Below are positions 27,217 to 36,543 of a DNA stretch of 64,000 nt, in pieces (the first letter of the stretch is position 1; the number at the start of each line of letters is the position of its first letter). Origin of the DNA: Constrictibacter sp. MBR-5 (GTDB taxonomy: Bacteria > Pseudomonadota > Alphaproteobacteria > JAJUGE01). The stretch lies in the NCBI RefSeq assembly GCF_040549485.1, contig NZ_JBEPTK010000006.1, positions 62,001-126,000 of the forward strand, in the 5' to 3' direction. Below the pieces are notes generated by a model. That model was not told where the DNA came from, made no database searches, and saw nothing but the letters and a program-made list of their open reading frames with translations. The position numbers and the translations under genes were made by a program.

Positions 27217-28929
27217 TCAGAACAGAAAGTACCGCTGCGCCATCGCCAGAACCTTCGCCGGCTCGCAGGTCAGCAGCTTTCCGTCCGCCCTCACCTCATA
27301 GGTTTCCGGATCAACGTCGATCTTCGGCGTGAGGGCGTTGTGGATCATCGATCGCTTGCCGATGCCGCCGCGCGTATTGCCGACCGCCACCAGTTCCCGC
27401 GTCAGGCCGAGCATGCCGGGCAGATCTTCGGCCATCGCCGCCTGGCTGACGAAGGTCACCGCGCTGGCCGCGAGCGCCCGGCCGAAGGCACCGAACATCG
27501 GCCGGTAATATTCCGGCTGCGGCGTCGGGATGGAGGCGTTCGGGTCGCCCATCACGGCGGCCGCGATGGTACCGCACTTCAGCACCATGTCGGGCTTCAC
27601 GCCGAAGAAGGCCGGCGACCAGATCACCAGGTCCGCCAGCTTGCCGACCTCGACCGAGCCAATGTGCTCGGACATGCCCTGCGCGATGGCCGGATTGATC
27701 GTGTATTTCGCGATGTAGCGCCGGGCGCGGATGTTGTCGTTGTCGCCCGTCTCCTCCGCCAGCCGGCCGAACTGGCGCTTCATCTTGTCCGCCGTCTGCC
27801 AGGTGCGGATCGGTACTTCCCCGACGCGGCCCATCGCCTGGCTGTCCGAGGCGATGATCGAGAAGGCGCCGATGTCGTGCAGGATGTCCTCGGCCGCGAT
27901 GGTCTCGCGCCGGATCCGGCTCTCGGCGAACGCCACGTCCTCGGGGATCTTCGGGTCGAGGTGATGGCAGACCATCAGCATGTCGAGATGCTCGTCCACC
28001 GTGTTCACCGTGAACGGCCGCGTCGGGTTTGTCGACGACGGGATGACGTTCGCCTCGCCGCAGACCTTGATGATATCGGGCGCGTGCCCGCCGCCCGCAC
28101 CCTCGGTGTGGAAGGCGTGGATCGTCCGCCCCTTGATGGCCCGGACAGTATCTTCGACGAATCCGGACTCGTTCAGCGTGTCGGTGTGGATCATCACCTG
28201 CACGTCCATCTCATCCGCAACGGACAGGCAGGTGTCGATGGCGGCCGGGGTGGTGCCCCAGTCCTCGTGCAGCTTCATCGAGCACACGCCCGACTTGATC
28301 TGCTCGACGAGGCCCTCCGGCCGGCTGGCGTTGCCCTTGCCCGAGAGGCCGATGTTCATCGGGAACCCCTCGACCGCCTGCATCATGCGGCCGATGTGCC
28401 AGGGGCCGGGCGTGCAGGTGGTGGCGTTGGTGCCGGTCGCCGGACCCGTCCCGCCGCCCAGCATGGTCGTGACGCCGGAATAGAGCGCCTCGTTGATCTG
28501 CTGCGGGCAGATGAAATGGATGTGGCAGTCGAAGCCACCGGCGGTGACGATCTTGCCCTCGCCCGCGATCGCCTCGGTGCCGGGCCCGACGACGATGGTC
28601 ACGCCGGGCTGGACGTCGGGATTGCCGGCCTTGCCGATGCCGACGATGCGGCCGTCCCTGATCCCGATGTCGGCCTTCACCACGCCCCAATGATCGAGGA
28701 TCAGGGCGTTGGTGATCACGGTGTCGACGGCGCCGCCGGCGCGGGTGACCTGGCTCTGGCCCATGCCGTCGCGGATGACCTTGCCGCCGCCGAACTTGAT
28801 CTCCTCGCCGTAGATCGTGTGGTCCTTCTCCACCTCGATGAACAGTTCGGTGTCGGCGAGGCGCACTTTGTCGCCGACGGTGGGGCCGAACATGTCGGCA
28901 TAGGCGGCGCGGCCGATGCGGAAAGGCAT
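27217..28929 (-). CDS. ureC: Urease alpha subunit (catalytic)
   Basis: Di-nickel amidohydrolase hydrolysing urea to ammonia and carbamate; 570 residues. Every active-site residue is visible: His136 and His138 (CHIHF), the carbamylated Lys219 (SMKLHEDWG) with His221, His248 (MIHTDTLNE), His274 ([12 protein letters not shown]), the flap Cys321-His322-His323 (VCHHLD) and Asp362 (ASDSQAMGR). It lies 4 bp after ureB. Confidence 0.98.
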   Translation of the reverse strand: MPFRIGRAAYADMFGPTVGDKVRLADTELFIEVEKDHTIYGEEIKFGGGKVIRDGMGQSQVTRAGGAVDTVITNALILDHWGVVKADIGIRDGRIVGIGKAGNPDVQPGVTIVVGPGTEAIAGEGKIVTAGGFDCHIHFICPQQINEALYSGVTTMLGGGTGPATGTNATTCTPGPWHIGRMMQAVEGFPMNIGLSGKGNASRPEGLVEQIKSGVCSMKLHEDWGTTPAAIDTCLSVADEMDVQVMIHTDTLNESGFVEDTVRAIKGRTIHAFHTEGAGGGHAPDIIKVCGEANVIPSSTNPTRPFTVNTVDEHLDMLMVCHHLDPKIPEDVAFAESRIRRETIAAEDILHDIGAFSIIASDSQAMGRVGEVPIRTWQTADKMKRQFGRLAEETGDNDNIRARRYIAKYTINPAIAQGMSEHIGSVEVGKLADLVIWSPAFFGVKPDMVLKCGTIAAAVMGDPNASIPTPQPEYYRPMFGAFGRALAASAVTFVSQAAMAEDLPGMLGLTRELVAVGNTRGGIGKRSMIHNALTPKIDVDPETYEVRADGKLLTCEPAKVLAMAQRYFLF

Positions 28930-28933
28930 GCTC

Positions 28934-29251
28934 TCAGTTCCCCGTGTCCAGCGGGCCCATGACGGCCTGGTTGAAGCCGAAGACCTTCCGGTCGCCCCGA
29001 TACGCCACCAGCGTCACCTCGCGCGTCTGCCCCGGCTCGAAGCGCACCGCGCTGCCGGCCGGGATGTCGAGGCGCATGCCGCGCGCCCTGTCGCGGTCGA
29101 ACGACAGTGCGCCGTTCGTCTCGAAGAAATGATAGTGGCTGCCGACCTGGATCGGCCGGTCGCCGGTATTGGCGACCTGAATCGTGACGGTCGGCCGCCC
29201 CTCGTTGAGGACCAGTTCGCCATCGGCGGCAATGACTTCGCCTGGGATCAT
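28934..29251 (-). CDS. ureB: Urease beta subunit
   Basis: Structural beta subunit (105 residues). The family start [20 protein letters not shown] and the [15 protein letters not shown] segment are intact. It lies 10 bp after ureA. Genes are separate rather than fused, the usual proteobacterial arrangement. Confidence 0.97.
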   Translation of the reverse strand: MIPGEVIAADGELVLNEGRPTVTIQVANTGDRPIQVGSHYHFFETNGALSFDRDRARGMRLDIPAGSAVRFEPGQTREVTLVAYRGDRKVFGFNQAVMGPLDTGN

Positions 29252-29261
29252 CCCGGCCTCC

Positions 29262-29564
29262 TCAGCGGATCGGCTGGTGCACGGTGACCAGCTTCGTCCC
29301 GTCCGGGAACGTCGCCTCGACCTGCACCTCGTGGATCATCTCGGCGATCCCCTCCATCACCTGATCGCGGGTGACGACGTTGGCGCCGGCCGCCATCAGG
29401 TCGGCGACGGAGCGGCCGTCGCGCGCACCCTCGACGACGAAATCAGTGATCAGCGCCACCGCCTCCGGATAGTTCAGCTTCACGCCGCGCTCCAGGCGGC
29501 GGCGCGCGACGACCGCCGCCATCGCCACCATCAGCTTGTCCTGCTCTCTCGGCGTCAGCCGCAT
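29262..29564 (-). CDS. ureA: Urease gamma subunit
   Basis: Structural gamma subunit of 100 residues starting [17 protein letters not shown], with [21 protein letters not shown] and ending VTVHQPIR. The ATG at 29564 has a GGGAGGG ribosome site. In-frame sequence further upstream overlaps ureD and is not used. It lies 10 bp after ureD. Confidence 0.97.
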   Translation of the reverse strand: MRLTPREQDKLMVAMAAVVARRRLERGVKLNYPEAVALITDFVVEGARDGRSVADLMAAGANVVTRDQVMEGIAEMIHEVQVEATFPDGTKLVTVHQPIR

Positions 29565-29574
29565 GTCCCCTCCC

Positions 29575-30453
29575 TCACATGCTCCAGAGCCGCGGCAGCC
29601 GTGCCGGCAAGCCGCCGGCGGCCGCGCGGAACCCGGTCCACCACTGCACGAAGCCGCGGCGCACCGCGAACGGCTCACCCAGCAGCCGCACCACCAGCAG
29701 CCCGTTCACGACCGTCGCACCGGCATGGATGCCCTCGCCGGGCAACAGGCCGCGCGCGCCCTCCAGCAACGATGCCGCATCGTCGGCGGCGTAGACGACC
29801 GTTGCAAGAGCCGTGCTGCCGCCGAAGCCGGCGCTGGACCCGACGATCGCGGCGATGTCGCCGTCGAGATGCACCGCGTCCGCCCAGACGAGCCGCCCGC
29901 CGCGATGGACGCGGATCGCGTCGTGTACCAGCCCGCTCGCGACGCTCTCGCCGTGCGCGCTGCGGCCGAGGACGAGCATCTCGCCGGCGAGCGCCCGTGC
30001 GCCGGGCCCCAGATGAATGTCCGTCCGACGGCGCAGCCGCGCGCGGTCGAAGACGATCGTCTCCTGCGGCAGCCACTCCATCCACGCGCCGGCCCCCGCC
30101 ACGACCGCGATGTCGATGCGGGTGTCGGCGCCCAGCGAGCGATAGATCTTCTCCGCCGCCTGGGTCGTGACCATCGCCCGGCCGCCGTCGGCGACGGCGG
30201 CACGAAAGCGCAACCGGTCGCCGCCGGCGAGGCCGCCGCTCGTCGTGATGAAGACGCCGAGCGGCACGTCCCCGGGCTCGGCGCGCGGGAAGGCGACGCG
30301 GCAGGGCGTCGACTGGTAGAGATGCACCAGCCGGCCGTCGCCGCCGAACGCCACCTCCGCGACACCGTCGTTGCGGGCGAGTTCGCCGTCGCGCGCACCG
30401 TCGCCGACCTCCGCCCCGACCCGGCCTTCAGACCGCCATGCGCCGTCGTACAT
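29575..30453 (-). CDS. ureD: Urease accessory protein UreD (UreH)
   Basis: Scaffold protein that binds apo-urease and channels nickel from UreG; 292 residues. Matches the family at [35 protein letters not shown] and [13 protein letters not shown]. The first 26 bp overlap the end of urtE, which couples the transporter and enzyme genes in one transcript. Confidence 0.95.
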   Translation of the reverse strand: MYDGAWRSEGRVGAEVGDGARDGELARNDGVAEVAFGGDGRLVHLYQSTPCRVAFPRAEPGDVPLGVFITTSGGLAGGDRLRFRAAVADGGRAMVTTQAAEKIYRSLGADTRIDIAVVAGAGAWMEWLPQETIVFDRARLRRRTDIHLGPGARALAGEMLVLGRSAHGESVASGLVHDAIRVHRGGRLVWADAVHLDGDIAAIVGSSAGFGGSTALATVVYAADDAASLLEGARGLLPGEGIHAGATVVNGLLVVRLLGEPFAVRRGFVQWWTGFRAAAGGLPARLPRLWSM

Positions 30454-31123
30454 CGGCCTCGTTCATCTCGGCGCGCGTGCCGGACAGGACCATCTCGCCG
30501 CGCTCCATCACGCCATAATAGTCGGCGAGGTCGCGCGCGAACTCGAAATACTGCTCGACCAGGACGATGGCCATGTCGCCGCGCCGGGCCAGGCTGCGGA
30601 TCACCCGCTCGATGTCCTTGATGATCGAGGGCTGAATGCCCTCGGTCGGCTCGTCCAGGACCAGCAGCTTCGGCCGCATGATGAGCGCCCGCGCGATCGC
30701 CAACTGCTGCTGCTGGCCGCCCGACAGGTCGCCACCACGCCGCCGCAGCATCGTCTGGAGTACCGGGAAGGTCTCGTAGATCTCGTCCGGGATACGCCGC
30801 TCGCTGCGCGGCAGCACCGAGAAGCCGGTCTGGAGGTTCTCTTCCACCGTCAGCCGCGGAAAGATGTCGCGTCCCTGCGGCACGCTCGCGAAGCCGAGGC
30901 CCGCCCGCTTGTGCGTCGGCACGCCGGTGACATCCTGCCCGTCCCACGCGATGCGGCCGCCGCTGACCGGCTGCAGGCCCAGGATCGCGCGCATCAGCGA
31001 TGTCTTGCCGACGCCGTTGCGGCCGAGGACGCAGGTGATCTTGCCGCGCTCCGCCATCAGGCCGATGCCGCGCAGGATGTGGCTGGCGCCGTAGTGCAGG
31101 TGGACGGATTCGACCTTCAGCAT
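30428..31123 (-). CDS. urtE: Urea ABC transporter ATP-binding protein UrtE
   Basis: Cytoplasmic ATPase of the LivF type, 231 residues. Walker A is GRNGVGKTSL, the signature LSGGQQQQLAIARAL, and Walker B LLVLDEPTEGIQPSII; the last is typical of UrtE. It lies 10 bp after urtD and overlaps ureD by 26 bp. Confidence 0.95.
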   Translation of the reverse strand: MLKVESVHLHYGASHILRGIGLMAERGKITCVLGRNGVGKTSLMRAILGLQPVSGGRIAWDGQDVTGVPTHKRAGLGFASVPQGRDIFPRLTVEENLQTGFSVLPRSERRIPDEIYETFPVLQTMLRRRGGDLSGGQQQQLAIARALIMRPKLLVLDEPTEGIQPSIIKDIERVIRSLARRGDMAIVLVEQYFEFARDLADYYGVMERGEMVLSGTRAEMNEADVRRRMAV

Positions 31124-31133
31124 GCTCCGTCCC

Positions 31134-31946
31134 TCACCGGCCCAGATAGACTTCGATGACGCGCTCGTTCGACTGGACCGCGTCGATCGAACCTTCCGCC
31201 AGCACGGAGCCTTCGTGCAGCACGGTCGCCTTGCCGCCGAGACTGCGCACGAACGCCATGTCGTGCTCGACGACGATGACCGTGCGCTGGCCGGCGAGGC
31301 TCAGGAACAGCTCCGACGTGGCTTCCGTCTCGGCGTCGGTCATGCCGGCGACGGGCTCGTCGAGCAGGAGGATCTGCGCGTCCTGGATCAGCAGCATGCC
31401 GATCTCCAGCCACTGCTTCTGGCCGTGGCTGAGCCTGCCGGCCAGTTCCATTTCGCGCCCGAGCAGGCCGATCGTGCGCAGCACCTCCTCGATCCGGTCG
31501 TACTGCCGACCCGACAGGCGCGAGAACAGGACCTGCAGGGTGCGCCGGTCGTCGCGTAGCGCCAGTTCCAGGTTCTCGAACACCGAGAGGTTCTGGAAGA
31601 CGGTCGGCTTCTGGAACTTGCGGCCGATGCCCAGGTTGGCGATCTCCGCTTCGTCCAGGCGCGTCAGGTCGTACTTGTTGGCGAACACGGCCTCGCCCTT
31701 GTCGGGCCGGGTCTTGCCGGTCATGACGTCCATCATGGTCGTCTTGCCGGCGCCGTTCGGCCCGATGATCGTCCGCAGTTCGCCCTTTGCGATGACCAGC
31801 GACAATTCACTGAGCGCGCGGAAGCCGTCGAAACTGACCGTGATGCCGTCCAGGTAGAGGAACCGGTCGTCGGCCTCCGCGGCCAGCGCCGCCTCGTGCT
31901 GCTCCTCGGCCGAGGGCGCCTCCTCAGGCAGGCTGGCGTCGGACAT
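31134..31946 (-). CDS. urtD: Urea ABC transporter ATP-binding protein UrtD
   Basis: Cytoplasmic ATPase of the LivG type, 270 residues. Walker A is GPNGAGKTTMMD; the signature reads LSHGQKQWLEIGM and Walker B ILLLDEPVAGMTDAE, both typical of UrtD. The first about 25 residues are a low-complexity acidic leader. It overlaps the urtC 3' end by 23 bp. Confidence 0.95.
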   Translation of the reverse strand: MSDASLPEEAPSAEEQHEAALAAEADDRFLYLDGITVSFDGFRALSELSLVIAKGELRTIIGPNGAGKTTMMDVMTGKTRPDKGEAVFANKYDLTRLDEAEIANLGIGRKFQKPTVFQNLSVFENLELALRDDRRTLQVLFSRLSGRQYDRIEEVLRTIGLLGREMELAGRLSHGQKQWLEIGMLLIQDAQILLLDEPVAGMTDAETEATSELFLSLAGQRTVIVVEHDMAFVRSLGGKATVLHEGSVLAEGSIDAVQSNERVIEVYLGR

Positions 31947-33102
31947 CCGGGGTCTCCTCCGTGGGTGTTTCGGACGGCTCCTGCGATTGAAGAACCTTGC
32001 GGCGCGGCGTCCAGCGGAAGCCCACCACGCCGCGCGGGAAGAACAGCGTGCAGGCGACGAACAGGCCGCCCAGGAAGAACAGCCACACCTCCGGCGCGTA
32101 GCCGGTCAGCAGCGTCTTGCCGATATTGACGATGAAGGCGCCGATGATCGGCCCGTAGAGCGTGCCGCGGCCGCCGACCGCGACCCAGATCGCCAGTTCG
32201 ATCGACTGGGCCGGCGAGAACTCGCTGGGGTTGATGATGCCGACCTGCGGCACGTAGAGCGCGCCGGCGATCCCCGCCAGGACGGCCGAGACGACGAACA
32301 CGAAGAGCTTCGCGCCCGTCACGCTGTAGCCGATGAACCGCACGCGGCTCTCGGCGTCGCGCACGGCGACGAGGACCCGCCCCAGCTTCGACGTAACGAT
32401 CCAGCGGCAGACCAGCACCCCCAGGCCCAGCGCCACCGCAGAGGCGATCAGCAGGCCGACGCGTGTCGCATGCGCCTGCACGTCGTAGCCCAGGATCTCC
32501 TTGAAGTCAGTCAGGCCGTTGTTGCCGCCGAAGCCGAAATCGTTCCGAAAGAAGGCCAGCATCAGTGCGAAGACCATCGCCTGGGTGATGATCGAGAAGT
32601 AGACGCCGGTGATGCGCGAGCGGAAGGCGAGCCAGCCGAACACCGCGGCTAGCACCGCCGGCACGACGATCACCATCAGCATGGCGAAGGCGAAATTGTC
32701 GAAGCCGTACCAGTACCAGGGCAGTTCCTTCCAGTTCAGGAACACCATGAAGTCGGGCAGGTCGGCGTTGCCGTAGACGCCCCGATCGCCGATCTGGCGC
32801 ATCAGGTACATGCCCATGCAGTAACCGCCGAGCGCGAAGAAGGCGCCGTGGCCGAGGCTGAGGATGCCGGCATAGCCCCAGATCAGGTCCATGCTGACCG
32901 CCAGCAGGGCGTAGCAGAGATACTTGCCCAGCAGCGGGATCATGTAGTCGGGGATGTGCGCGGCCGAGCCGGTCGCAACGACCTGGTTCAGGACCGGGAC
33001 GAGCACGATTAGCAGGAACCCGACGGCCAGAAAGACGACCCAGCCGGTCGGCGACAACAGCGATCGGCGCGCCGAACCGGTGTCCATGGCTGCGTTTTCC
33101 AT
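31924..33102 (-). CDS. urtC: Urea ABC transporter permease UrtC
   Basis: LivM-type inner-membrane permease of 392 residues. Hydrophobic helices start at GWVVFLAVGFLLIVLVPVL. The family motif GYAGILSLGHGAFFALGGY and the loop DAESRVRFIGYSVTGAKL are present. The C-terminus is a charged cytoplasmic tail. It lies 3 bp after urtB. Confidence 0.94.
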   Translation of the reverse strand: MENAAMDTGSARRSLLSPTGWVVFLAVGFLLIVLVPVLNQVVATGSAAHIPDYMIPLLGKYLCYALLAVSMDLIWGYAGILSLGHGAFFALGGYCMGMYLMRQIGDRGVYGNADLPDFMVFLNWKELPWYWYGFDNFAFAMLMVIVVPAVLAAVFGWLAFRSRITGVYFSIITQAMVFALMLAFFRNDFGFGGNNGLTDFKEILGYDVQAHATRVGLLIASAVALGLGVLVCRWIVTSKLGRVLVAVRDAESRVRFIGYSVTGAKLFVFVVSAVLAGIAGALYVPQVGIINPSEFSPAQSIELAIWVAVGGRGTLYGPIIGAFIVNIGKTLLTGYAPEVWLFFLGGLFVACTLFFPRGVVGFRWTPRRKVLQSQEPSETPTEETPDVRRQPA

Positions 33103-33105
33103 GGC

Positions 33106-34722
33106 TCAGGCCTCCGCCGAGCGGCCCTTGAGAGCGAAGAGCCCTCTCGGCCGGCGCTGGATGAACAGGATAATGAGGACCAGTACCGCGACCTTGCCGA
33201 GGACGGCGCCTGCGAACGGCTCCAGGAACTTGTTCACTATGCCGAGCGTCATCGCGCCGACCAGCGTTCCGGCCAGATTCCCGACCCCGCCGAACACGAC
33301 CACCATGAACGAGTCGACGATGTAGAGCTGTCCCAGATTTGGGCTGACGTTGCCGACCTGGCTGAGCGCCACGCCGGCGATGCCGGCGATACCCGACCCC
33401 AGCCCGAACGTCAGCGCGTCGACCCGTGCCGAGTTGATGCCCATCGACCGGGCCATGTCGCGGTTCTGGGTCACCGCCCGCATCTGCAGCCCGAAGGCGG
33501 AATAGCGGATCACCATCAGGACCAGCAGGAAGACGACGATGCAGAAAACGATGATCGCGAGCCGGTTCCAGGTGATCACGAGGCCGCCGACGATCTCGAA
33601 GCCGCCGGTCATCCAGTTGGGGTTGGACACCTGCTTGTTCGGCGCGCCGAAGATGCTGCGCACGATCTGCTGCAGGATCAGGCTGATCCCCCAGGTCGCC
33701 AGCAGCGTCTCGAGCGGCCGGCCATAGAGGAAGCGGATGACGCCACGTTCGATGGCGATGCCGACCAGGGCGGCAACCAGGAAGGCCACGGGCAGCGCCG
33801 CGACCAGATAGAGATCGATGGCGCCGGGCGGCAGATAGGAGCGGAACACCTCCTGGACCATGAAGGCGCAGTAGGCACCGATCATGATCATCTCGCCGTG
33901 CGCCATGTTGATGACGCCCATCACGCCGAAGGTGATGGCGAGGCCCATGGCGGCGAGCAGCAGGATCGAGCCCAGGCTGACGCCCTGGAACACGTTGTAG
34001 GCGTACCCCAGCAGTTCCATCTGGCTTTCGATGCGGGCGACCGCCTTTTCGGCGGCCGCGCGCACCTCCGGCTCCGCGCTCTGGTCCGCGGCGACCCGCC
34101 CCAGCAGCGCGCGCACCTGCGGGTCGAGCGACTTGCCGAGCGACTCGATCGCCCCGGTGCGTTCCTCCGGGGTTCCCGACGCGAGCAGGCCGGCGTTGAG
34201 CGCGAATTCCATCGCTGCCCGAACCTGGGGATCCTGTTCCTTTTCGATCGCCGGACGCAGTGCGGCGACGCTGTCCGCCGAGGCGTAGCGCACGGCCTCG
34301 TTGGCGGCGGCGAGGCGTTCCTCGCGCTTCGAGCTGACCAGCCGCAACCGGCTCAGCGCGCTCGACGTCGCCGTCCGCACACGATTGTTCACCTTCACCC
34401 GCTCCACCGCGTCACTCGCGGCGGTGCCGAGATCCTCGCCGGTGACGACGTCGGTCAGCGCATAGGCCGCACCCTGTTCCTTGACCAGGACCAGCCGCGA
34501 ATCGGTCGTGCGGAGATAGAGATTGTTGGCGGCGAGTGCGTCGATCACCGGCAGCGCCCGCGGATCGCCGATGTCGGCCAGCTTGCCGACGGCCGCGGCG
34601 CGCTCGGCGTACCCGCCCGTCGCGATGCCGCCGAGGGCGTCGGAGAAATCGTCGGCGGAGGCCGGTGCGGAAACGAACGGCGCGCAGAGGAGGAGTGCCA
34701 GAAAAGTCAGGAGCCGGAGCAC
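33106..34722 (-). CDS. urtB: Urea ABC transporter permease UrtB with periplasmic N-terminal domain
   Basis: LivH-type permease; 538 residues from a GTG at 34722. A signal peptide (LRLLTFLALLLCAPFVSAPASA region) precedes a helical, HEAT-like periplasmic domain of about 220 residues (repeats such as RALPVIDALAANN and ALRPAIEKEQDPQVRAAMEF). The permease begins near GYAYNVFQGVSLGSILLLAA. Long N-terminal domains are known in proteobacterial UrtB. No ATG is nearer than 34821, which would add 33 residues before the signal, so GTG is preferred but not certain. Confidence 0.9.
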   Translation of the reverse strand: MLRLLTFLALLLCAPFVSAPASADDFSDALGGIATGGYAERAAAVGKLADIGDPRALPVIDALAANNLYLRTTDSRLVLVKEQGAAYALTDVVTGEDLGTAASDAVERVKVNNRVRTATSSALSRLRLVSSKREERLAAANEAVRYASADSVAALRPAIEKEQDPQVRAAMEFALNAGLLASGTPEERTGAIESLGKSLDPQVRALLGRVAADQSAEPEVRAAAEKAVARIESQMELLGYAYNVFQGVSLGSILLLAAMGLAITFGVMGVINMAHGEMIMIGAYCAFMVQEVFRSYLPPGAIDLYLVAALPVAFLVAALVGIAIERGVIRFLYGRPLETLLATWGISLILQQIVRSIFGAPNKQVSNPNWMTGGFEIVGGLVITWNRLAIIVFCIVVFLLVLMVIRYSAFGLQMRAVTQNRDMARSMGINSARVDALTFGLGSGIAGIAGVALSQVGNVSPNLGQLYIVDSFMVVVFGGVGNLAGTLVGAMTLGIVNKFLEPFAGAVLGKVAVLVLIILFIQRRPRGLFALKGRSAEA

Positions 34723-34877
34723 GGGCTTGTCATCCCCCAAGGGTCGTAGCTGTGCCTTGTTCGGCAGGCAGAAGCGTTCGGCAGGCGAAGGCGTGGCGGT
34801 CCGGAGCGGGAAGCGCGGCAACCCGAGGCCGGCCGCGCTCCGCCCTGGCGGTTTCTAGGATCGAAACCCGTTCGCGA

Positions 34878-36164
34878 TCAGTCGGCGAACTTCGGCTTCT
34901 CGCAGTTGCCGCAGACCCACGGGTAGGTCCAGTCGGCGGTCAGCTTCGCGCTCTCCGGGATGTAGGGGCTCCAGGCCGCGGCCTTGATCGGACCCTTGGT
35001 CTGCCAGACGGTCTCGAACTGGCCGTCGGGCTGGATTTCACCGATCAGCACTGGCTTCGAGAGGTGATGGTTGGTGTTCATGACCGACATGAAGCCGCCG
35101 GGCGCCTTCACGGTCTGGCCATACATCGCCTGGCGCACGGCGTCGACGTCGGTGGTGCCGGCCTGCCGGACCGCCTGGGTCCACATCTTGAAGCCGATGT
35201 ATGTCGCCTCCATCGGGTCGTTCGTCACACGCTTGTCGTCTTTGATGAACGTGTGCCACTGCTTGATGAACGCCTTGTTCTCGGCGTTGTCGACCGACTG
35301 GAAGTAGTTCCACGCCGCGAGATGGCCGACGAGGTTGCTCGTATCGATGCCGGCCAGTTCCTCTTCGCCGACGGAGAAGGCGACGACCGGGATGTCCTCG
35401 GCCTTGATGCCCTGGTTGGCCAGTTCCTTGTAGAACGGAACGTTAGCATCGCCGTTGATCGTCGAGACGACGGCGGTCTTCTTGCCGGCCGCCGAGAACT
35501 TCTTGATGTCGGACACGATCGTCTGCCAGTCGGAATGACCGAACGGCGTGTAGTTGATCATGATGTCCTCGGCCTGCACGCCCTTCGACTTCAGGAACGC
35601 CTCGAGGATCTTGTTGGTCGTGCGCGGATAGACGTAGTCGGTGCCAGCCAGCACCCAGCGCTTCACCTCGCCGCCGTCCTTGCTCATCAGATATTCGACG
35701 GCCGGAATCGCCTGCTGGTTCGGCGCCGCACCCGTGTAGAACACGTTGCGCGACGATTCCTCGCCCTCGTACTGCACGGGATAGAAGAGCATGCCGTTCA
35801 GCTCTTCGAAGACCGGCAGCACGGACTTGCGCGACACGGAGGTCCAGCAGCCGAACACCACGTCGACCTTGCTCACCGTCAGCAGTTCGCGCGCCTTCTC
35901 CGCGAACAGCGGCCAGTTGGAGGCCGGATCGACGACCACCGCCTCGACCTTCTTGCCGAGCAGGCCGCCCTTCTTGTTGATGTCGTCCACCATCATCAGG
36001 ACGGTGTCCTTCAGGGTGCTCTCGCTGATCGCCATCGTGCCCGACAACGAGTGCAGGACGCCCACCTTGATGGTCTCCTGCGCCTGTGCGCCGGAGATCA
36101 TGACACCGGCCGCCGCGGCGATGCCCGCCACCGCCGACCGCACCGCTCTCCCGTAACTGCCCAT
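34878..36164 (-). CDS. urtA: Urea ABC transporter substrate-binding protein UrtA
   Basis: Periplasmic binding protein of the LivK/AmiC family, 428 residues. The signal peptide ends ISGAQAQ, then the mature start ETIKVGVLHSLSGTMAISE typical of UrtA. Other UrtA marks are VVFGCWTSVSRKSVLPVFE and LFYPVQYEGEESS. The ATG at 36164 follows a GAGGGGATC ribosome site. First gene of the urt-ure locus, behind a sigma-54 promoter; the 155-bp gap to urtB has no strong terminator. Confidence 0.96.
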   Translation of the reverse strand: MGSYGRAVRSAVAGIAAAAGVMISGAQAQETIKVGVLHSLSGTMAISESTLKDTVLMMVDDINKKGGLLGKKVEAVVVDPASNWPLFAEKARELLTVSKVDVVFGCWTSVSRKSVLPVFEELNGMLFYPVQYEGEESSRNVFYTGAAPNQQAIPAVEYLMSKDGGEVKRWVLAGTDYVYPRTTNKILEAFLKSKGVQAEDIMINYTPFGHSDWQTIVSDIKKFSAAGKKTAVVSTINGDANVPFYKELANQGIKAEDIPVVAFSVGEEELAGIDTSNLVGHLAAWNYFQSVDNAENKAFIKQWHTFIKDDKRVTNDPMEATYIGFKMWTQAVRQAGTTDVDAVRQAMYGQTVKAPGGFMSVMNTNHHLSKPVLIGEIQPDGQFETVWQTKGPIKAAAWSPYIPESAKLTADWTYPWVCGNCEKPKFAD

Positions 36165-36213
36165 TCGGATCCCCTCGTTTCCGTTATGACGAGCTTTTTG
36201 CTCCGGAGGGACG

Positions 36214-36231
36214 AAGCACGGGGCATGCCAA
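36214..36231 (-). promoter_or_regulatory. Sigma-54 (-24/-12) promoter for urtA
   Basis: On the minus strand TTGGCATGCCCCGTGCTT fits TTGGCACG-N4-TTGCT with two mismatches; the invariant GG and GC are correctly spaced. Predicted start of transcription is near 36204, leaving a leader of about 40 nt before the urtA ATG. This fits nitrogen control of urea uptake and hydrolysis. Confidence 0.8.
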
Positions 36232-36292
36232 GGGCAAAATTCGGCCGAATGCATCACCGAACGGGCATTTTACTAACATTTCATGAGCAATT

Positions 36293-36309
36293 TGCGCAGG
36301 TCGCGCGCA
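36293..36309. promoter_or_regulatory. Candidate NtrC-type enhancer dyad
   Basis: TGCGC-N7-GCGCA, a 17-bp dyad with the spacing of NtrC sites (TGCAC-N7-GTGCA) but with C/G replacing A/T at the central position of each half. It lies about 80 bp upstream of the -12 element. In GC-rich DNA such dyads can occur by chance. Confidence 0.3.
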
Positions 36310-36543
36310 GAAACTGCGCGAAGTGGAAGACATTGATGTATTTTTAGGCAACACACCCTGATGCCGCAGCGGGCGTCCTTTTTTGGGCTGTGCGACGACA
36401 GCCGCGCTGGGAGATAATGGCGCTTCCGGCGTACGGGCGGTTAGACTGAGGCTCGATCCGTCCGGGTGCGTGCCCTGCCAACGGCCGCTGCGCTCCCGAC
36501 ACGTGCCCGTGCCGACGCGCACCGTTGATATCGAGGGAGCCCG

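Larger units (their letters stand above)
36165..36543. other. 379-bp divergent intergenic region urtA / hydantoinase
   Basis: Noticeably AT-richer than the neighbouring genes. It contains the sigma-54 promoter and a candidate enhancer dyad for urtA. For the plus-strand hydantoinase no convincing promoter was identified; a GAGGGAG ribosome site precedes its ATG. Confidence 0.7.
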
